This document shows, in pieces, positions 25,796 to 35,000 of a DNA stretch of 64,000 nucleotides. Source of the DNA: Jiangella endophytica. Lineage in GTDB: Bacteria > Actinomycetota > Actinomycetes > Jiangellales > Jiangellaceae. The stretch is taken from positions 1 to 64,000 of the forward strand of contig NZ_QVAI01000017.1 in the NCBI RefSeq assembly GCF_003427025.1, read 5' to 3'. A program made the position numbers and the translations under genes. Every line of letters starts with the position of its first letter. Within the stretch, counting starts at the first letter, position 1. Below the pieces are notes generated by a model that worked only from the letters and a program-made list of their open reading frames with translations, did not search any database and was not told the origin of the DNA.

Positions 25796-26836
25796 ATGAC
25801 CCGCCGCCCACGGGCCGCGCTCGCCGCCGGCCTCGTCGCCGCCGCTCTCGGCCTCACCGCCTGTTCCGGCGACGGCACCGAGCCCGACGCCGTCGCCGCC
25901 GCCTCCGACGACACCCTGGTCGTCTACAACGCGCAGCACGAGCAACTCACCCAGGAGTGGGCCGACGCGTTCACCGAGGAGACCGGCATCGAGGTCGTCC
26001 TGCGCAACGGGTCCGACGCCGAGCTGGGCAACCAGCTGGTCCAGGAGGGCGACCGGTCGAGGGCGGACGTGTTCCTCACCGAGAACTCGCCCGCGATGTC
26101 ACTGGTCGAGAACGCGGGCCTGCTGGCGCCCGTCGACCAGGCGACGCTGGACCAGGTGCCGGAGCAGTACCGGCCGTCGTCGGGGCTGTGGACGGGCATC
26201 GCCGCGCGCTCCACCGTGTTCGTCTACAACCCGGACGAGCTGTCCGAGGCCGAGCTGCCGGCGTCGATCATGGACCTCGCGGGGCCCGCCTGGAAGGGCC
26301 GCTGGGGCGCGGCGCCGGGCGGCGCTGACTTCCAGGCCATCGTGTCCGCGATCCTCGAGCTGGAGGGCACCGACGCGACCAGCGCCTGGCTGGACGGGAT
26401 GAAGGAGAACGTCACCGTCTACCAGAACAACATCGCGACCATGAAGGCCGTCAACGCCGGCGAGGTACCGGGCGGGATCATCTACCACTACTACTGGTTC
26501 CGCGACCAGGACGGCACCAAGGAGAACAGCGGCAACACCGAGCTGCACTACTTCCGCAACCAGGACCCGGGCGCTTTCGTCAGCGTCTCCGGCGGCGGCG
26601 TGCTCGCGTCGAGCCGGAACCAGGACGAGGCGCAGCAGTTCCTCGCGTTCCTCACCGGCAGCACCGGCCAGGAGATCCTCGGCACCGGCTACAGCATGGA
26701 GTACCCGGTGGCCGGCGGCGTCCCGGCCAACCCGGCACTGCCTCCGCTGGACACGCTGCAGGCGCCCGCCGTCGACCCGTCGAACCTCAACAGCGTCGAG
26801 GTCACCGATCTGATGACGGACGCAGGGCTGCTCTAG
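25796..26836 (+). CDS. Fe(III) ABC transporter substrate-binding lipoprotein (FbpA-like)
   Basis: 346 aa. Lipoprotein signal with lipobox LTAC-SG at about residue 22-23. The mature part is a type II periplasmic-binding-protein fold: DTLVVYNAQHEQLTQEWADAF, RADVFLTENSPAMSLVENAGLL, GIAARSTVFVYNPDELSEAELP. In the C-terminal lobe GGIIYHYYWFRDQDG supplies the adjacent Tyr pair typical of the iron-ligating site of FbpA proteins. First gene of a three-gene importer operon preceded by an iron box. It delivers ferric iron, free or from weak chelators, to the permease. Confidence 0.92.
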   Translation: MTRRPRAALAAGLVAAALGLTACSGDGTEPDAVAAASDDTLVVYNAQHEQLTQEWADAFTEETGIEVVLRNGSDAELGNQLVQEGDRSRADVFLTENSPAMSLVENAGLLAPVDQATLDQVPEQYRPSSGLWTGIAARSTVFVYNPDELSEAELPASIMDLAGPAWKGRWGAAPGGADFQAIVSAILELEGTDATSAWLDGMKENVTVYQNNIATMKAVNAGEVPGGIIYHYYWFRDQDGTKENSGNTELHYFRNQDPGAFVSVSGGGVLASSRNQDEAQQFLAFLTGSTGQEILGTGYSMEYPVAGGVPANPALPPLDTLQAPAVDPSNLNSVEVTDLMTDAGLL

Positions 26837-26846
26837 GAGTCACGCC

Positions 26847-28418
26847 GTGTCCGTCACCTCCGTTCAGACACCGCGGCGCGCGGGCCGCGACGCCGGCCCC
26901 CGCCCGCCCGTCGCACTGGTCGTCGTCTGCGCCGCGCTGGCGATCGTGCTGCTGGTGCCGCTCGGCTACGTCGTCTCCGTGGTCGCCGACGTCGGCTGGG
27001 CGACACTGGAGCCGCTGATCTTCCGGCCGCGGGTCGGCGAGCTGCTGGTCAACACCGTCCTGCTGGTGGTGCTGGGGGTGCCGCTGACGGTGCTGCTGGG
27101 CGTCGGCGGGGCGTGGCTGGTGGAGCGGACGACGCTGCCGGCGCGGCGGTTCTGGGCGGTCGTCCTGGTGGCGCCGCTGGCGATCCCGGCGTTCGTGAGC
27201 AGCTACGGGTGGGCCAGTGTGGTGCCGTCGATCCACGGGCTCAGCGGCGGGCTGCTGGTGTCGGTGCTGGCGTACTACCCGCTGGTGTACCTGCCGGCGA
27301 TGGCGGCGATCCGCGGGCTGGACCCGGCGCTGGAGGAGTCGGCGCGGTCGCTGGGCTCGAGTTCGTGGGCGGTGTTCGGCCGGGTCGTGCTGCCGCAGCT
27401 GCGCCTGGCGGTCCTGGGCGGCGGGCTGATCGTCGCGCTGCACCTGCTGGCGGAGTACGGCGCGTTCGCGTTCATCCGGTTCGACACGTTCACGACGGCG
27501 ATCGTCGTGCAGTACCAGTCGACGTTCGCCGGCCCCGCGGCCGGCGCCCTGGGCGTCGTCCTGTCAGCACTGTGCCTGACGTTGCTGATCGCGGAGGCGG
27601 GTGCGCGTGGCCGGGCGCGGTACGCGCGCATCGGGTCGGGGGCGCCACGGGCGGCGGTGCCGCAGCGGCTCGGCGCCTTCACACCGCTGGTACTGCTGGC
27701 GCTCGCCGCGCTGGGCGTCGCCGCCGTCGCCGTCCCGCTGGCGAGCGTGGTGCGATGGCTGGGGCGGGGCGGCGGGGGCGGTGCGTGGTCGCAGCCCGAG
27801 CTGCCGGCGGCCTTGACGCAGACGGTGCTGCTGGCCGGCGGCGGCGCGGTGGCGGCCGTGCTCGTGGCGCTGCCGCTGGCCTGGCTGACGGCGCGGCACC
27901 CCGGCCCGCTCGCCCGGCTGCTGGAGGGCACGTCGTACGTCGCCGCCAGCCTGCCGGCGATCATCGTCGCGCTCGCGCTGGTGACGGTGACCCTGCGGGT
28001 GCTGCCGGGGCTCTACCAGACGGCGTTCACCGTCGTGCTCGCCTACGTCATGATCTTCCTGCCGCGGGCGTTGGTGCCGCTGCGGTCCGGGATCGCGCAG
28101 GCGCCGGTCGCGCTGGAGGAGACGGCACGGTCACTCGGCTACACGCCGCTGGTCGCGCGGCTGCGGGTCACGCTGCCGCTGCTGGTGCCGTCGCTCGCCG
28201 CCGGTGCCGCGCTGGTCGGGCTCGGCGCCGCCAACGAGCTGACGGCGACGCTGCTGCTCGCGCCGACCGGCACCCGGACCCTCGCGACCCAGTTCTGGTC
28301 GCAGGCGTCGGCGATCGACTACCCGGCCGCGGCGCCGTACGCGCTGCTGCTGATCCTGCTGTCGGTGCCGGCGGTCGCGCTCATGTTCGCCCAGTCACGG
28401 AGGTGGGGTGTCCGATGA
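26847..28418 (+). CDS. Fe(III) ABC transporter permease (FbpB-like, duplicated)
   Basis: 523 aa with about twelve membrane helices in two halves, as in FbpB/SfuB. Each half carries an EAA coupling loop: EESARSLGSSSWAVFGRVVLP and EETARSLGYTPLVARLRVTLP. The N-terminal 25 residues are basic and cytoplasmic. GTG start 11 bp after the SBP stop; its stop overlaps the ATPase ATG (ATGA). Forms the membrane pore of the iron importer. Confidence 0.92.
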   Translation: MSVTSVQTPRRAGRDAGPRPPVALVVVCAALAIVLLVPLGYVVSVVADVGWATLEPLIFRPRVGELLVNTVLLVVLGVPLTVLLGVGGAWLVERTTLPARRFWAVVLVAPLAIPAFVSSYGWASVVPSIHGLSGGLLVSVLAYYPLVYLPAMAAIRGLDPALEESARSLGSSSWAVFGRVVLPQLRLAVLGGGLIVALHLLAEYGAFAFIRFDTFTTAIVVQYQSTFAGPAAGALGVVLSALCLTLLIAEAGARGRARYARIGSGAPRAAVPQRLGAFTPLVLLALAALGVAAVAVPLASVVRWLGRGGGGGAWSQPELPAALTQTVLLAGGGAVAAVLVALPLAWLTARHPGPLARLLEGTSYVAASLPAIIVALALVTVTLRVLPGLYQTAFTVVLAYVMIFLPRALVPLRSGIAQAPVALEETARSLGYTPLVARLRVTLPLLVPSLAAGAALVGLGAANELTATLLLAPTGTRTLATQFWSQASAIDYPAAAPYALLLILLSVPAVALMFAQSRRWGVR

Positions 28419-29464
28419 CCACGCTGTCTCTCGCCGGCGTCGCCAAGTCGTTCGGCCGGGTCGAGGTCCTGCGGGACGTGTCGCTGACGGTGCCCGCCGG
28501 GACCCGCACCGCCGTCGTCGGGGCGTCCGGGAGCGGGAAGAGCACGCTGCTGCGGCTGATCGCCGGGTTCGAGCGGGCCGACGAGGGCTCCATCACGCTG
28601 GGATCGACGACCCTGGCCGGGCCGGGCCGGTTCGTCGCGGCCCACCGCCGCGGCATCGGCTACGTCGCCCAGGACGGCGCGCTGTTCCCGCACCTCACCG
28701 TCGAGCAGAACGTCCGGTTCGGGTTGCCGCGGCGGCACCGCGACCCCGCCCGCGTCCGCGAGGTCATGGAGCTGGCCTCGCTCGACCCCGCGCTGGCCGG
28801 CCGATACCCGCACCAGCTCTCGGGCGGGCAGCAGCAGCGGGTCGCGCTGGCCCGCGCCCTCGCCCCGCGGCCCGCCGTCGTCCTCCTCGACGAGCCGTTC
28901 AGCGCCCTCGACACCGGGCTGCGCGACCAGACCCGGCAGGCCGTCATCGACGCCCTCGAGGCGAGCGACGTCACCACCGTGCTCGTCACCCACGACCACG
29001 ACGAGGCGCTCTCGTTCGGCCGGCAGATCGCGGTCATCGCCGCCGGCCGGCTGGTGCAGTCCGGCCCGCCGTCGGCGGTCTTCGACAACCCCGTCAGCAC
29101 CGAGATCGCCGCCTTCCTCGGCGCGGCGATCGTGCTGCCCGCATCGACGTCCGGCGCGGACGGCGTGGAGTGCGCGCTCGGCCGGGTCCCCGTCCGGCAC
29201 GACCGCACCGGCGGCGGCCCGGCCGCCCGGCTCCTCCTCCGGCCGGCGCAACTGGGGCTGAGCCCCGCGAACGGCACCCACAACGCCGTCGTCGAGGACG
29301 TCCGCCCACGCGGGTCGCACGCGGAGCTGCTGCTGCGGACCGCGGGGGCGGCGCCGGTGCTGATCCCGCTGCGCGTGCCGGCCCACGAAGGCCCCTCCTA
29401 CCACGCCGGGATGACCGTCTCGGTCACCGTCACCGGCGGCGGGGTGCTCTACCCGGCAGACTGA
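28415..29464 (+). CDS. Fe(III) ABC transporter ATP-binding protein (FbpC-like)
   Basis: 349 aa. Walker A GASGSGKST, Q-loop GYVAQDGALFPHLTV (the FbpC/CysA-type AQDGALFPH), signature LSGGQQQRVALARAL, Walker B VVLLDEPFSALD, and switch THDHDEALSFGRQ. A C-terminal TOBE-like regulatory domain (about 240-349) is present (RLLLRPAQLGLSP). It starts at 28415 in an ATGA overlap with the permease. Its last 35 bp overlap the 3' end of the convergent adenylation/acyltransferase gene. Confidence 0.93.
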   Translation: MTTLSLAGVAKSFGRVEVLRDVSLTVPAGTRTAVVGASGSGKSTLLRLIAGFERADEGSITLGSTTLAGPGRFVAAHRRGIGYVAQDGALFPHLTVEQNVRFGLPRRHRDPARVREVMELASLDPALAGRYPHQLSGGQQQRVALARALAPRPAVVLLDEPFSALDTGLRDQTRQAVIDALEASDVTTVLVTHDHDEALSFGRQIAVIAAGRLVQSGPPSAVFDNPVSTEIAAFLGAAIVLPASTSGADGVECALGRVPVRHDRTGGGPAARLLLRPAQLGLSPANGTHNAVVEDVRPRGSHAELLLRTAGAAPVLIPLRVPAHEGPSYHAGMTVSVTVTGGGVLYPAD

Positions 29465-31964
29465 CCAGCGTCGTCACCCGGCCGGCGAACCACCGGACGG
29501 CGACGCCGGCGGCGAGGGAGGCGGCCAGGGCGAGGCCCGGGTGGATGTCGTCCAGCCAGGGGTAGACCTGCCAGTGGACCAGGTAGACGTAGAGCGAGCT
29601 GCCGGCCAGCACGGCCACCACCCGGTGCAGCGGCGCCGGGCAGGGCACGGTCGCCAGCCACACCAGCAGCGCCACTCCGCCGACGATCGCCAGATCGCGC
29701 GCGGAGTCGCCGAAGAAGCCGGGCACGGTCGCCGCCAGCACGACCGTCAGCCCGAGCCGCTGCCACCACCGCGACGCCCGCGCCGCCGCCCAGCCGAACG
29801 CGAACAGCCAGAACACCGGCATGGTGTGCGGGACGCCGAGGTCGACCAGCTCGTAGCGGCCGAGCAGCCCGAGCCCGAGCAGCACGACCGGGAACGCGAA
29901 CGGGAACCGCCGCTCCAGCCGGTCGACGAACGGGACGGCGAGCAGGGCGGCCAGGACGACGAGGATGTAGAGGAGCACCTCGACGAACCAGAAGTGCCAG
30001 GCCGGCGTCCATGACGGCGGCCCCAGCAGGCCGTTGAGCAGCAGCACGTTGAGCGGCCCGTACTGGTCGGTCAGCAGCACCACGCCACCGATCCAGACGA
30101 CGGCGGGCACGGCGATCCGCGCGATGCTGACCGCCTGCTGCCGCAGCCGCGTCACCCGGCCGGCGGCGGTCAGCCGGAACCGGGCGAACCCGAAGCCGGC
30201 CACCGCTATCAGCACGTGCGCGCCTCCGAGCAGCGTGAACAGGCCGGCGTGGGTGCCGACGACGCAGACGATCGCCAGCGCCCGCAGCGCCGCACCGGTC
30301 TCGACCCGGCGCATCCGCCACCGACCGCGACGGGCGACGGCGGGCGCGGCGGCCAGCTCGCGGATCGGCGTCAGGTGCCAGTTCGCGGGGACGGTACCGA
30401 GCTCGTCCTCCAGCCGGATCGACACCTCGACGTAGGAGAGCGAGTCGCCGCCGAGGCCGGCGAACGTGCTGTCGAGCGACGCGTCGGGGCGGCCGAGCAG
30501 CTCGGCGTACAGGGCCCGCAGGCGCTCCGGCAGCGGCCCGCCGTCGTCCGCGGGAGCGGTGGACGAGGACGCGGCCGCCGCCGTCACCAGCGCACCCAGC
30601 GCCGGGTAGTCGACCTTCCCGCTGGCCAGCCGCGGCGTCTCCGCGACGGCGGCGACGGTGACCGCCCCGGCGGGCAGGCCGAACCGGCCGGCGATCTCCT
30701 GACGGACGTCGTCAGGCGCGGCTCCCTCGACGGCGACCAGCAGCGCACCATCCGCACCGGTGCACCGGACGGAGACGCCCGGCCCCGTCAGCGCCGCCTC
30801 GACGTGGTCGAGGTCGACCCGCAGCCCGGCGATCTTCACGAACCGGCTGCGCCGCCCGACGATCTCGTACAGCCCACCGGCCGTGCGCCGGGCGAGGTCG
30901 CCGGTGCGCAGCGCCGTCACCGTCCGGCCGAGCGCGAGATCGGCGGGCGACGTCGCATACCCGAGCATGACGTTCGGCCCGCGGTAGACCAGCTCGCCGA
31001 CGTCCCGCGTCGTCGCCTCGGGCGCCGGCTCGAGGGTGAACGAGCCGCCCGGGATCGGCACGCCCACCGCCTCCGGATGGGCCGCTGCGAGCGCCGGCGG
31101 CAGGTACGCCATCCGCGCGGTCGCCTCGGTCTGCCCGTACATGACGACGAAGTCCCAGCCGTCGCGCCGCCCCAGCCCGGCGTAGCGGCGCACGTGCTCC
31201 GGGTCGAGCCGCCCGCCGGCCTGGGTGACGTAGCGCAGCCGCGGCAGCCGCCGGCCGGCGAACCCGACGCGGTCGAGCAGGTCGAACGTGTGCGGGACGC
31301 CGGCCAGCGCCGTCGCGCCCTCGGCCCGGAACAGGTCCCAGAAGCAGGCGTCCGCGACGGACAGGTCGGTGAGCACCACCGCCGCCCCGCGCAGGAGGTG
31401 GGTGTTCACGACGGACAGCCCGTACACGTAGTGCATCGGCAGCGTCGTGACCGCTCGGTCGGTGTCGCGGATGCCGAGGAACGTCACGATCGACTCCGCG
31501 TTGGCCTGCACGTTCTCGTGCGACAGCCGGGCCAGCTTCGGAGACCCGGTCGACCCGGACGTCGGCATCAGCAGCGCCAACTCCGGGTGAAGGTCGTGCG
31601 CGGACGCCGCCCGGCGCACGTCCAGCTCGCCGCCGGGCAGCAGCACGGCGTCCGGGTCGTACGCGGCCGCGACGGCGCCGGCCTGCGCGGGCGGCACCAG
31701 CAGCGCGACGTGCCCGGCGGCCAGCGCGGCGAGGTACGTGACCAGCTGGCCGGCGTCGTTGGCACCGCTGACGAGCACCAGCTTCCGGCCGGCGCCGAGC
31801 CGGTCCGCCGTCGCGCCGACCCGCTGGGCCAGCTCGCGGTGGGTCCAGCGCTGCGTGCCGGCGACGACGGCGAGCCGGTCCCCGTGGCGGGCGAGGTCGC
31901 GCGCGAACGGGACGGCGGCAGGAGTGGCGGCCGAGGGCTGGGACAGCGGCGACACCAGCGTCAT
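29430..31964 (-). CDS. Adenylation-carrier-membrane acyltransferase fusion protein
   Basis: 844 aa. Residues about 20-455 are an ANL-family adenylation domain: P-loop PTSGSTGSPK (134-143), YGQTEATARMAY (276-287), TGDLAR (354-359), and catalytic Lys450 in ASGKVDYPAL. Residues about 480-540 are a carrier protein with phosphopantetheine Ser508 in FAGLGGDSLSYVEV. Residues about 555-844 are an acyltransferase-3 membrane domain with some ten helices; TM1 has the conserved Arg561 and His572 (RALAIVCVVGTHAG). The expected reaction is acid activation, loading on the carrier, and transfer to an acceptor at or across the membrane, like DltA, DltC and DltB in one chain. The acyl substrate is unknown. The ATG at 31964 has GGAG upstream, and an IdeR-like box lies 22 bp further. 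Convergent with fbpC. Confidence 0.85.
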   Translation of the reverse strand: MTLVSPLSQPSAATPAAVPFARDLARHGDRLAVVAGTQRWTHRELAQRVGATADRLGAGRKLVLVSGANDAGQLVTYLAALAAGHVALLVPPAQAGAVAAAYDPDAVLLPGGELDVRRAASAHDLHPELALLMPTSGSTGSPKLARLSHENVQANAESIVTFLGIRDTDRAVTTLPMHYVYGLSVVNTHLLRGAAVVLTDLSVADACFWDLFRAEGATALAGVPHTFDLLDRVGFAGRRLPRLRYVTQAGGRLDPEHVRRYAGLGRRDGWDFVVMYGQTEATARMAYLPPALAAAHPEAVGVPIPGGSFTLEPAPEATTRDVGELVYRGPNVMLGYATSPADLALGRTVTALRTGDLARRTAGGLYEIVGRRSRFVKIAGLRVDLDHVEAALTGPGVSVRCTGADGALLVAVEGAAPDDVRQEIAGRFGLPAGAVTVAAVAETPRLASGKVDYPALGALVTAAAASSSTAPADDGGPLPERLRALYAELLGRPDASLDSTFAGLGGDSLSYVEVSIRLEDELGTVPANWHLTPIRELAAAPAVARRGRWRMRRVETGAALRALAIVCVVGTHAGLFTLLGGAHVLIAVAGFGFARFRLTAAGRVTRLRQQAVSIARIAVPAVVWIGGVVLLTDQYGPLNVLLLNGLLGPPSWTPAWHFWFVEVLLYILVVLAALLAVPFVDRLERRFPFAFPVVLLGLGLLGRYELVDLGVPHTMPVFWLFAFGWAAARASRWWQRLGLTVVLAATVPGFFGDSARDLAIVGGVALLVWLATVPCPAPLHRVVAVLAGSSLYVYLVHWQVYPWLDDIHPGLALAASLAAGVAVRWFAGRVTTLVSLPGRAPRRR

Positions 31965-31986
31965 GACCTACTCCAGCACGTCCGTC

Positions 31987-32005
31987 TAAGGCGAGCCTTA
32001 CCTTA
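31987..32005 (-). promoter_or_regulatory. DtxR/IdeR-like iron box upstream of the adenylation-acyltransferase gene
   Basis: TAAGGCGAGCCTTACCTTA is a 19-bp interrupted palindrome (seven of nine arm pairs) with about 14/19 matches to TTAGGTTAGGCTAACCTAA. On the minus strand it overlaps a TAAGGT-type -10 element. With the box before fbpABC it suggests that both transcription units flanking this locus are iron-repressed. Confidence 0.72.
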
Positions 32006-32073
32006 GATGGACGTGCGGGGCATTTCAACACCAGTGGGGCAAGGCATCCCCCGACGCCGGCCGTGGCCGCGGC

Positions 32074-35000
32074 TCAGAACCGCAGCCACGTCCCGGCCAG
32101 CGGCTGCTGCTCGACGCCGGGCCGGGTGTAGTCGCAGACTCCGCCGTCGAACACGGTCGTGAGGCGTTCCCACTGCGCGTCGGTCCAGTCCACGGCGTAG
32201 TCCGAGCGCAGTGGCTCCCGCAGCGCACACTTGACGACGTCGGCGGCGACGGACTCGCCGGCCACCTCGCGCGGGAACGACGCCGTCGGGTACAGCTGCT
32301 CGCAGGCGCTGGACGGATCGCGGGCCAGCCGCTCGGCGATGAAGACCGGCTCGGCGTCGCGGGTCATGCATCCCTCGACCAGCGCGGCGGGCCGGGCCGC
32401 GGCCACCCGCTCGACGCCCGGCTCACCCGGCGACACCGCCAGCGTCCGCAGCCATGCGTCCATGCCGTCGACGGCATGACGCAGCAGCGGGCTGTCGGTG
32501 CTGAAGCCGGCGTAGCGCATGTCCTCGACCAGCCCCACGACGTTCGCGGCGGACCCGTTGGCCTTCTCCAGCCGGGCGAGCATCGAGAACGAGTGGTAGC
32601 GCACGTGCAGCTCACCGTTCGGGTTGTCGTCGCGGTAGGTGCGGTAGTCGATGATCGGGATCTCGGCCAGTCCGCCACCGCCGCTGGTCAGCCGGCCGGT
32701 GCGGTAGGCGGCCCGGATGGCCACCGGGTCGCCTGTCGTCCGCGACGGCACCAGGTTGGCGTCGTGGTCGAACCCGCCGACGTGCTCGTTGAGGTCGAGG
32801 AACTGGTCCGGAGTGATCGTCGCGTCGTTCAACGCGGCCAGGCCGTACTGGACGCCGACGTTGTCGAGCGGGCGACGGGCGAATCCCGTCGCCGGGTCGC
32901 GGCCGTAGACGTTGGCGGCGTGGTCGTAGACACCGCACCGGACGCCGCCGGGGTTGGCCGACGGGTCGTAGCGCTGCGCCTCCGGCACCATCGCGCAGTA
33001 GGAGCGCGGATCGATCCTGCGGGCGCCCTCCGCGACGGTGGCCGCGGTGGCGTCCGTGGCGAACCCGGTGACGGCCATCCGCTCCGCCTCGGTCCACGCC
33101 GCACCGCGGCCGGTGAAGTAGGCGTCCAGCAGCCAGGCGTCGGAGATCATGTTGACGGTCGCGAAGCCGACGTCGGGGAACGAGCAGCCGACGATGATGC
33201 CGTCGAGGATCCCCGGGTAGTTGTCCGCGATCTGGTAGGCCTGGTACGAGCCACCGGAGCAGCCGAAGCCGATCACGTGGTCGACCGGCCCGTACCGCTC
33301 GACGAACCGCTCCTTCACCATCGACGCGGTCTCGGCCGCCGTCACGTCGTTGCAGTTCGAGCCGAACACGTTGAGCGACGACGACATCAGCCCGTACCCC
33401 TGCCCGAGCAGGTACGGTTCGACCACACCTCCGGTGTTGCGGCCCTGCCGGTACCAGCCGTTGGTGCATCCGCCGCCGAAGGTGAACACGGTCGCGCCGT
33501 TCCAGGCCGGTGGCGGCGCGGACGGGCCGGGCGCGGCGTCGGAGAGCGGGTCGTGCAGCACGGTGGTCTGGTAGACGGCGCGGTTGACGGTGCCGGTCTC
33601 CATGCGCACGACGAACGGCACCCGCACGCCGCCGCTGGTGGTCGTGGTGACCAGGTCGGCCGGGTACTCGGTGGCACCGGCCGGCCACGGCGCGAACGTG
33701 TCGCCCGTCGTGCGGTAGAAGTGGTCGACGCGGCCCGCGATCGAGCAGTTCTCGTCCAGCGGGGCGCCGAGCGTGCCGCCGATGACCGGCACCGTGAACT
33801 GCGCGGTCTCGCAGCGGAACGGCTGCTGGTGCGGCCCGGAGAAGACCGGCCCCTCGATCGGGTGACCCGCCAGCCTGGCGGTGGTGCGCGACGCCGCCGT
33901 CCCGGCCTGCGCGGCCAGGACGTTGGCGCCGTCGCGCAGCCCGGCGACCAGGCCGGTCAGTGAACGACCGGCCTCGTCCGGAACGAGTGACGCGGTGACG
34001 TCGACGTCGTTGACGCTGACCGCGACGGCGTCCAGCGGCACCGCGTCGTCCGCGACGTCGACCCGTACCAGAGCGTCGTCGCCGGTCACCGCGTCGGGCC
34101 GGCTCGACAGCACGCTCAGCGCGAGCGTGCCGTCGCCCTCGGAGTCACCGGCCTCCGGTGTGGTGACGGTGACCGTGCCGGACGCGCGTCCGGCCCGCGC
34201 CGGGCGGCCGGGGTCGGGCTCGGCGAACGCGTAAACGCGGACCTCGTACGCCGTCTCCGGCGCCAGCCCGGTGACGTCGAGCGAGGTCTCCCCCGCGCCG
34301 ACCCGGCCGGCCAGCTCCCACAGCTCGGTGCCGGCGACGCGCAGCTCGACGTCGTAGCCGTCCGCTCCGCCGGTGGCGTCCCACGAGACCCGCGCCGCCG
34401 ACGGCGACGACGCGCTCGCCGTCACGCCGGTGACCTCGCCGGGTACCGGGTCGCGGGTGACCATGACCGCGTCGGCGATCACGAACCCGTCCGCGGCGTT
34501 GGACAGCTCCACCCGCCCGGCCGCGCCCGCCTCGAACCGGTACGCCCCGAGGTCCACCCAGACCCCCGGCCGCGTGTCGCCGACGACCCGGGCCTGACCG
34601 CGTTGGTCGACCCGCACCGTGGTCGCGCCGTCGGCGTGGTGCACGGTGAACGGCGCGTCGGAGGCGCGGTTGGCGTGCGCGACGGCCCAGGCCAGCACGT
34701 GGTACTCCCCCGTGACCGGCACGTCGACCTGCCAGCCGGCAGTCCGGTCGCCGGTGCCGGCCGGCGCGGACCGGTAGCTGACGCCGTAGTACGGGTGGCC
34801 GGCCTGCCCGGTGGACCGGCTCCACGTGCCGGTCATCCGGAACGCGCCGACCGACTCGTCGTCGAGGACGATGTCGCGGTGCGCCTCGTCGGACGGGTGC
34901 TCGGCGGTGATCAGCGTGAGCTCGTCGGGCGCGATCGTCGTGCCGCCGAGCCGGCCGGGCTCCAGCAGCGTGAACCGGATGCGGTGCAGTCCGCGCTCCA

